Assembly (NCBI GenBank): GCA_020432595.1
Contig: JAGQGA010000152.1
Location: 1 to 9,737, forward strand
DNA from: Anaerolineales bacterium
Lineage (GTDB): Bacteria; Chloroflexota; Anaerolineae; Promineifilales; Promineifilaceae
Length of the DNA: 9,737 nucleotides
Direction of reading: 5' to 3'
Below the pieces are notes generated by a model. It did not search any database. It was not told the DNA's origin and saw nothing but the letters and a program-made list of their open reading frames with translations. Positions 5,009-9,737 of this stretch are shown here, one piece after another (the stretch's first letter is position 1; each line of letters begins with the position of its first letter). The position numbers were made by a program, and so were the translations under genes.

Positions 5009-7792
5009 ATGCCAGACCACAAACTGGTTCTTATTGACGGCCACGCATTGGCCTATCGCATGTTTTTTGCCCTGCCTTTGCAGGCCTTCACCACCAAAGC
5101 CGGGGAGCCAACCAACGCCACCTACGGTTTTATTCGCACCCTGTTGGAACTCATTTTAGCGAAAAACCCGCCCAAATATTTGGCGGTTAGCTTTGACGTG
5201 GGGGCTACCTTCCGCGACGAAATTTTTGCTGAGTACAAAGGAACGCGGGAAAAGATGCCCGACGAGCTACGGCTGCAAATTGACCGCATCAAAGAGGTGG
5301 TGCAGGCACTCAACATCCCCATTATGGAGCTTGAGGGGTACGAGGCTGACGACGTGCTGGGAACCATTGCCGCCCAGGCCAAAGAGCAGCACGTGCCCGC
5401 CCACATCATCACCGGCGACCGCGACTTGCTGCAACTGGTGGATGACAACACGGCGGTTGAGTTGCCCACGCGGGGCAGCCAGCCGTCGGAGGTGTTTGAT
5501 AAAACGGCCGTTTTCAACTACTTCGGTGTCCGCCCCGACCAGGTAGTTGATTGGAAAGCCCTCGTTGGCGACACCAGCGACAACATCCCCGGTGTCAAAG
5601 GCATTGGCGCCAAAACCGCCTCCAAGCTCATCAACGATTACGAAACCCTTGACGGCATCTACGCCCATGTAGACACTATCAAAGGGGCCAGCGGCAAAAA
5701 GCTGGCCGAAGGCAAGGACAATGCCTATCTTAGCTACAAGCTCGCCAAAATTATCACCGATGCCCCCATCACCCTCAACCTGGAAGCGTGCGTAGCGCAC
5801 GACTTCGACCCCCAACCCGTCTTTGCCCTCTTCCACGACCTCGAATTCCGCACCCTTACCAAAATGCTGGCCGACAGCCTGGAAGAAAAGCCCGCCGACC
5901 TGACGGGCGACAGCGACCTGCCTCCCACCGAGGCTATTCTGGTCAACAGCAAAAAGCAGCTTGATGAGCTTGTTAGTGCCCTCAACAAAGCCAAAATCAT
6001 CAGCTTTGATGTGGAAACCACCGGCCTCGACAAGCTCACCGCTGAGCTGGTGGGGGTTTGTTTGGCCGTGCAGCCGCCCAAAAGCTATTACATTCCCGTC
6101 GGCCATTTGGCGGGCGAGGCGCAGGCCACCAGCGGGCAGATGTCGCTCTTTGCCACCAAGGCCACGCTGGCTCCCAACCAACTGCCGCTAAAAACGGTGC
6201 TAGACGCGATTCGGCCGGCGCTCACCAACCCCGCCATTCCCAAAGTGGCTCACAACGCCAAATACGACTACATGATTTTGGAGCGTTATGGCATTGAAGT
6301 CGCTCCCATCAACTTTGACACCATGATTGCTGAATGGCTGACCGACCCCAGCACCAAGTTCAAGGGGCTAAAAGATTTGGCCGCCCACCGGCTGGGGCTG
6401 CAAATGACCAACATCGAAGCGCTGATTGGCAAAGGCAAGGGACAGAAAACCTTTGCCGAAGTTCCCATTGACGACGCTGTTGCCTATGGTGCCGCCGATG
6501 CTGACATGACGCTGCGGCTGGTGAAACCACTGCAAGCCGAACTCAAAGAAAAGGGGCTGGAGCAGTTGGTGGATGTGGAAATGGCGCTCATCCACGTGCT
6601 GGCTGACATGGAAAAGGCGGGGGTTGCGATTGACGTGCCGTTTTTTGAGAAGATGTCGCAGGAGATGGGGGCGCAGTTGCAAACGCTGGAAACGCAAATT
6701 TACGCCATTGCTGGCGAACCGTTTAACATTAACTCCACGCAGCAAATGAGCAATATTTTGTTTGGCAAGCTGGGGCTGCCAACGGCCGGTTTAAAGAAAA
6801 CCAGCAGCGGCCACTACTCCACCGCCGCCAACGTGCTGGATGATTTAACGCAGTTGGACAAAACCGGCATCATCAACGCCCTGCAAGAGTACCGCGAACT
6901 GGGCAAGCTAAAGGGAACCTATGTGGATGCGCTGCCCAAAATGGTGAACCCACAGACGGGGCGGATTCACACTAGCTTTAACCAGACGGGGGCGATTACC
7001 GGCCGTTTAGCCAGCAGTGACCCCAACTTGCAAAACATCCCCATTCGCAGCGCGGCTGGGCAGCAAATTCGGCGCGGTTTTGTGACGGCACCGGGCTGGC
7101 AATTCCTAGCCGCCGATTATTCGCAGGTTGAACTGCGGATTTTGGCCCACATCAGCCAGGATGAGGCGCTGCTGGATGCGTTTCGCCACGATCAGGATAT
7201 TCACCGCACCACGGCAGCGGCCGTTTATTCGATTCCGGTGGAAGAAGTGACCTTTAACCAACGCCGCTTTGCTAAGGCGGTCAACTTTGGCCTCATCTAT
7301 GGCATGGGGGCATTCCGCCTGGCGCGTGACTCGGAGCTAACGCTAGCGGAAGCCGAAAATTATATCAAGGAATATTTTGAGCGGTTTCCCGGCATCCAGC
7401 GATATTTGGATGAGACCAAGGCGACGGCGCGGCAGCAGGGGTATGTGGAAACGCTGCTGGGGAGGCGGCGCTACTTCCCCGTGCTGAAGGGGAGCAGCAA
7501 CCGTCAGCTTATCATGCGTGCCGAACGTGAGGCGGTGAACCACCCGATTCAGGGCACGGCCGCCGACATCATCAAGCTGGCGATGCTGGAACTGCACAAA
7601 ACGCTAACGGCCAATTTTCGCGCCCGCCTGCTGCTGCAAGTCCACGACGAACTGCTGCTGGAAGTGCCCGAAGACGAACTGGCCGAGGTGCAAACACTCG
7701 TCGTCAACACCATGTCCAATGCCTTTAAGCTGGACGTGCCGCTCAAGGTGGAGGCCAATACGGGGTCTAACTGGCTGGAACTGAAATCTTAA
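5009..7792 (+). CDS. polA: DNA polymerase I
   Basis: 927 residues, the normal length for a three-domain family A polymerase that fills gaps and removes RNA primers in replication and repair. The 5' nuclease domain (1 to about 290) has its acidic residues: D10, D63, EADD (112-115), GDRD (136-139) and GDTSDNIPG (187-195). The 3'-5' exonuclease domain (about 305-510) keeps its catalytic set: D334 and E336 in FDVETTG, N416 and D420 in HNAKYD, Y493 and D497 in YGAADAD. Proofreading is therefore expected to be active. The polymerase domain has TGRLASSDPNLQNIP, motif A (D703 in DYSQVELR), motif B (R752, K756 and F760 in the RRFAKAVNFG stretch) and motif C (H879 and D880 in QVHDELLLEV). Phe at 760, the position of E. 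coli F762, is the usual residue. Only one exact AACGGCCGTT lies in these 2.8 kb. It stands alone between hairpin repeats. Confidence 0.98.
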   Translation: MPDHKLVLIDGHALAYRMFFALPLQAFTTKAGEPTNATYGFIRTLLELILAKNPPKYLAVSFDVGATFRDEIFAEYKGTREKMPDELRLQIDRIKEVVQALNIPIMELEGYEADDVLGTIAAQAKEQHVPAHIITGDRDLLQLVDDNTAVELPTRGSQPSEVFDKTAVFNYFGVRPDQVVDWKALVGDTSDNIPGVKGIGAKTASKLINDYETLDGIYAHVDTIKGASGKKLAEGKDNAYLSYKLAKIITDAPITLNLEACVAHDFDPQPVFALFHDLEFRTLTKMLADSLEEKPADLTGDSDLPPTEAILVNSKKQLDELVSALNKAKIISFDVETTGLDKLTAELVGVCLAVQPPKSYYIPVGHLAGEAQATSGQMSLFATKATLAPNQLPLKTVLDAIRPALTNPAIPKVAHNAKYDYMILERYGIEVAPINFDTMIAEWLTDPSTKFKGLKDLAAHRLGLQMTNIEALIGKGKGQKTFAEVPIDDAVAYGAADADMTLRLVKPLQAELKEKGLEQLVDVEMALIHVLADMEKAGVAIDVPFFEKMSQEMGAQLQTLETQIYAIAGEPFNINSTQQMSNILFGKLGLPTAGLKKTSSGHYSTAANVLDDLTQLDKTGIINALQEYRELGKLKGTYVDALPKMVNPQTGRIHTSFNQTGAITGRLASSDPNLQNIPIRSAAGQQIRRGFVTAPGWQFLAADYSQVELRILAHISQDEALLDAFRHDQDIHRTTAAAVYSIPVEEVTFNQRRFAKAVNFGLIYGMGAFRLARDSELTLAEAENYIKEYFERFPGIQRYLDETKATARQQGYVETLLGRRRYFPVLKGSSNRQLIMRAEREAVNHPIQGTAADIIKLAMLELHKTLTANFRARLLLQVHDELLLEVPEDELAEVQTLVVNTMSNAFKLDVPLKVEANTGSNWLELKS
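5788..5800. repeat. Short palindrome in polA shared with the gap after polA
   Basis: GTGCGTAGCGCAC is a 5-bp inverted repeat with a 3-base centre. Its first 12 bases recur exactly at 7803-7814 in the repeat after polA. It encodes part of EACVAHDF (about residues 259-266), in the link between the 5' nuclease and the exonuclease domain. It may be a remnant of that repeat family or a coincidence. Confidence 0.4.
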
Positions 7793-7797
7793 ATAAA

Positions 7798-7837
7798 GCG
7801 TGGTGCGTAGCGCATAAAAACGCACCACGCACCACGC
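7798..7837. repeat. GCACCAC heptamer inverted repeat between polA and the acyltransferase gene
   Basis: GCGTGGTGCGT (7798-7808) and ACGCACCACGC (7820-7830) form a perfect 11-bp stem with an 11-nt loop. The right side carries a further unit, making tandem GCACCAC heptamers (7822-7828, 7829-7835). It fills most of the 56-base gap and leaves no clear ribosome binding site for the next gene. Confidence 0.85.
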
Positions 7838-7848
7838 ATAATACAACC

Positions 7849-8469
7849 ATGACAACTTCCAACGTAACGCAACGTTCCCGCTTTTCTTTTCCCAAACTCC
7901 CGGCCAGTTTACCCAGCCGAGGCAATGCCTTCTTCCAAAAACTAGCCGCCTTGCTCTTTGGGTTGTGGGGGTGGCAGGTTGATGGCGACCTGCCTGATGA
8001 CGTATCGCAGGCGGTGGTAATTGGTGCTCCCCACACCTCCAACTGGGATTTTATCATTGCCATGATCACCGTTTTTGCTTTCGACATCAAGCTCTCAATT
8101 TTGGGCAAACACACCATTTTTGTCTGGCCGTTCCGGCGGCTGCTGCTATGGATGGGAATTGTGCCCACAGATCGGCGGGCGGCACAGGGGTTTGTTTCGC
8201 AGGCGATCCATCAGTTTACCCAACACGACCGCTTTTTGCTGGGGATTGCCCCAGAAGGGACGCGCAGCAAGGTGGCAACATGGAAATATGGGTTTTACTA
8301 TATTGCCCAGGGTGCCAAGGTGCCAATTGTGCCGATAGGGCTAGATTTTGGCCGCAAGCGGATTAAGATTGGGGCAAAAGTTTGGGCATCGGGTGATTTG
8401 GAGGGGGATATGATGCAAATTCGGGCGTTTTATGCAGATGTGGTGGGAAAACGGCCGGATTTGGGATAG
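7849..8469 (+). CDS. PlsC-like lysophospholipid/1-acylglycerol-3-phosphate acyltransferase
   Basis: A 206-residue protein of the glycerolipid acyltransferase (PlsC/LPLAT) family, which moves acyl chains to a lysolipid or similar acceptor at the inner membrane face. The catalytic HX4D motif is H62-TSNW-D67 in APHTSNWDF. The second key block is PEGTRS (135-140), and the later VPIVPIGLDF (about 158-167) fits motif IV. It is short for the family (PlsC is about 240) and belongs to the HTSNWD-type subgroup. Hydrophobic stretches at about 55-75 and 90-104 could sit in the membrane, but there is no clear N-terminal anchor. The exact acceptor is unknown. No ribosome binding site is visible before the ATG at 7849. 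The leader is mostly the GCACCAC repeat. It contains no exact AACGGCCGTT. Confidence 0.88.
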   Translation: MTTSNVTQRSRFSFPKLPASLPSRGNAFFQKLAALLFGLWGWQVDGDLPDDVSQAVVIGAPHTSNWDFIIAMITVFAFDIKLSILGKHTIFVWPFRRLLLWMGIVPTDRRAAQGFVSQAIHQFTQHDRFLLGIAPEGTRSKVATWKYGFYYIAQGAKVPIVPIGLDFGRKRIKIGAKVWASGDLEGDMMQIRAFYADVVGKRPDLG

Positions 8470-8474
8470 TTGGG

Positions 8475-8523
8475 GATTGGAGCTTGGAGATTGATGAAGG
8501 CTCACAATCTCCAAGCCCCAATC
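8475..8523. repeat. Second GATTGGA-family hairpin, upstream of the oxidoreductase gene
   Basis: Arms 8475-8493 and 8505-8523 pair over 19 bp with one mismatch around the loop ATGAAGGCTCA. Bases 8484-8514 match 4940-4970 at 30 of 31 positions, so this is the same element as the one before polA, including its loop. It ends 8 bases before the AGGAG of the next gene and begins 5 bases after the previous stop. Confidence 0.9.
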
Positions 8524-8531
8524 TCTTCTTC

Positions 8532-8536
8532 AGGAG
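8532..8536 (+). promoter_or_regulatory. Ribosome binding site of the PPOX-family gene
   Basis: AGGAG with a 6-base spacer to the ATG at 8543, the strongest such site in the window. Confidence 0.65.
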
Positions 8537-8542
8537 TTTACA

Positions 8543-8989
8543 ATGAACAATGGTAGTACGTTAACGAGTTTGGTACAGCGGTTTGCCGATGCGGAATGTA
8601 GTTGGCTGAGTACGGTGCGGCCAAACGGCCGTTCGCACAGCAGCCCCATTTGGCACGTGTGGTATGAAGGGAAAGTGTATGTGGTAACGAAGGAAACGGC
8701 CGTTAAAACCCGTAATATCCTCCACAACCCCAGCGTTGTCATCACCCACCCCGACCCCAAGGATGTGGTGATCATCGAAGGAATGGCACGGCTGGCACCA
8801 GAGAAACGGGCAGCACTGCGACCGCTGCTGCTGCAAAAGTACAAGTGGGACATTAGCGACCCAGACGAGGCGAATTACAACACGGTCGTTGAGATTACGC
8901 CGACGCGGCTGATTGCCTGGGGGGCATATGGCGGTGGCCGTTGGACGGGGGCGGAGGTAACGGCCGTTCGTGACGTTGCCGCCAACTGA
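8543..8989 (+). CDS. PPOX-class (pyridoxamine 5'-phosphate oxidase-like) flavin/F420-type oxidoreductase
   Basis: A 148-residue small split-barrel protein. Signs of the family are the N-terminal CSWLSTVRPNGRSHSSPIWHVWYEGKVYVVT (in parts, residues 19-49), the SVVITHPDP block (64-72), the IEGMARL strand (78-84) and the closing ITPTRLIAWG strand (118-127). The family binds FMN or the deazaflavin F420 and reduces varied substrates or detoxifies small molecules. Which cofactor is used cannot be decided here, though the STVRPNGRSHSSPIW style is common in proteins annotated as F420-dependent. The stop overlaps the start of the methyltransferase (TGATG), which suggests coupled translation. There are three exact AACGGCCGTT sites, read as NGR (28-30), TAV (52-54) and TAV (140-142). 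Its own ribosome binding site is strong. Confidence 0.88.
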   Translation: MNNGSTLTSLVQRFADAECSWLSTVRPNGRSHSSPIWHVWYEGKVYVVTKETAVKTRNILHNPSVVITHPDPKDVVIIEGMARLAPEKRAALRPLLLQKYKWDISDPDEANYNTVVEITPTRLIAWGAYGGGRWTGAEVTAVRDVAAN

Positions 8990-9737
8990 TGAAACTCGAC
9001 AAACACTACACCGATCCACGCCTCGTTGAACTTTACGACCACGACAACCCACGTGGTGCTGATACCGATTTTTATCTAACCCTAGCCGCCGAGCTTAACG
9101 CACAGCGCATCATTGACCTAGGGTGCGGCACCGGCCTGTTAACCTGCGAACTAGCAACAGGTCAACGCCAAATCATTGGCGTTGACCCTTCCCCTGCCAT
9201 GCTGGCCGTGGCGCAGCGGAAGCCGGAAGCCGAGCGTGTGGAATGGGTAGTTGGCGATGCCAGCATCTTGGGAGAGCGCAACGCCGATTTGCTGACTATG
9301 ACGGGCAACGTCGCGCAAATCTTTCTGGACGATGCCGACTGGGCTGCCACCCTCTGCCACATCCACAAGGTACTGCGCCCCGGCGGTTATGTGGCATTTG
9401 AAAGCCGCAACCCCACCGCACGCGCCTGGGAGCAATGGGGGCGCGACGAGACCTTTGAAGAAATAGAGACACCGTTTGGGTCAATGGCGTGCTGGCTAGA
9501 GGTATTGGACGTGCAAGACGGTCAAGTACATTTTGTCGGCCACAATCTCTTTAAGGCCACGGGTGAAGATGTGGCGGCTTACAGCACGCTGCGTTTCCGC
9601 AGCCACACCGAGTTAGCAGACTCTTTGCGCCAAGCTGGTTTTACGGTTGACCGGGTATATGGTGATTGGCATCACGGAGCTTTTACAGACACGAGCCGCC
9701 TCATGATTTTTGTGGCACGGCGTAATGAACCAGCCGA
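8989..9737 (+). CDS. Class I SAM-dependent methyltransferase (3' end outside window)
   Basis: The frame stays open from the ATG at 8989 to the window end, giving 249 residues so far, close to the usual full length. Motif I is IIDLGCGTGLL (41-51), with the acidic residue ending strand 2 at D66 (IIGVDPSPAML) and a motif II-type acid at D90 (VVGDAS). LRPGGYVAFESRNP (129-142) is the typical post-motif strand. The last visible stretch, SRLMIFVARR, is the closing strand of the fold. It most resembles the small-molecule methyltransferases of the UbiE/Methyltransf_25 type; the substrate is unknown. The start is set by the TGATG overlap with the oxidoreductase gene. There is no separate ribosome binding site, so translation is probably coupled. 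It has no AACGGCCGTT, unlike its partner gene. Confidence 0.88.
   Translation, partial: MKLDKHYTDPRLVELYDHDNPRGADTDFYLTLAAELNAQRIIDLGCGTGLLTCELATGQRQIIGVDPSPAMLAVAQRKPEAERVEWVVGDASILGERNADLLTMTGNVAQIFLDDADWAATLCHIHKVLRPGGYVAFESRNPTARAWEQWGRDETFEEIETPFGSMACWLEVLDVQDGQVHFVGHNLFKATGEDVAAYSTLRFRSHTELADSLRQAGFTVDRVYGDWHHGAFTDTSRLMIFVARRNEPA

Larger units (their letters stand above)
118..8968. repeat. Dispersed 10-bp palindrome AACGGCCGTT (16 exact copies)
   Basis: Exact copies start at 118, 361, 429, 909, 2759, 3111, 3290, 3371, 3500, 3978, 4321, 4473, 5503, 8624, 8695 and 8959. Single-base variants start at 10 (GACGGCCGTT), 1239, 1920 and 7216 (AGCGGCCGTT), 6781 (AACGGCCGGT) and 6998 (ACCGGCCGTT). 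All exact copies lie in genes. A given 10-mer is expected about 0.01 times in this length under even base use. The style resembles HIP1 (GCGATCGC) in cyanobacteria; the function is unknown. The core CGGCCG includes GGCC, a common methylation or restriction target. Confidence 0.9.

Noticed and set aside
5267..6181. Long minus-strand open frame opposite polA
   Set aside because: It lies wholly within polA, whose domains and motifs explain the sequence. The antisense translation shows no recognisable fold and is a by-product of GC-rich codon use.

Overview
This window is protein-rich bacterial DNA, GC-rich, with eight genes and a striking set of short repeats. I read it as Chloroflexota (Anaerolineae/Ardenticatenia-like). 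That rests on protein style (DGSDVGL-type extracellular repeats, paired PIG-L deacetylases, a Roadblock-like fusion protein) and on repeat-loaded gene gaps. It is inference, because there is no rRNA or other firm marker.

Layout. 1-462 is the 3' end of a gene for a repetitive, probably exported protein. It converges on two tandem minus-strand PIG-L/LmbE-type deacetylase paralogs (606-1325 and 1392-2132). A divergent region (2133-2336) separates these from a 12-TM MFS transporter (2337-3602). Next comes an unusual three-part protein (3736-4908): a degenerate response-regulator receiver, a Roadblock/LC7-like domain, and a domain resembling the Y1 (IS200-type) transposase fold without its catalytic tyrosine. 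Full-length DNA polymerase I (5009-7792), a PlsC-like acyltransferase (7849-8469), a PPOX-class flavin-type oxidoreductase (8543-8989) and a start-overlapping SAM methyltransferase (8989 to the window end, cut) follow on the plus strand. The genes do not form one pathway. Only the PIG-L pair and the oxidoreductase/methyltransferase pair look like real co-transcribed units.

Two repeat layers run over this ordinary gene content. (1) The 10-bp palindrome AACGGCCGTT occurs 16 times exactly, always inside genes, and is read as Thr-Ala-Val (11 times) or Asn-Gly-Arg (5 times), never in the third frame. (2) Every one of the seven true intergenic gaps holds an inverted repeat. Four of the five unit sequences (TAATCRG, GATTGGA, GGAGAGT, GCACCAC) are tandem heptamers; the fifth is CAGGATT at 9-10 nt spacing. 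One heptamer array sits inside the MFS gene. The layers resemble in style the HIP1 palindrome and heptameric STRR repeats of cyanobacteria. The Y1-like protein is interesting beside them because REP-associated transposases (RAYTs) have the same fold, but any link is speculative.

No gap exceeds 300 bases. I saw no tRNA, rRNA, CRISPR array or intact insertion sequence.
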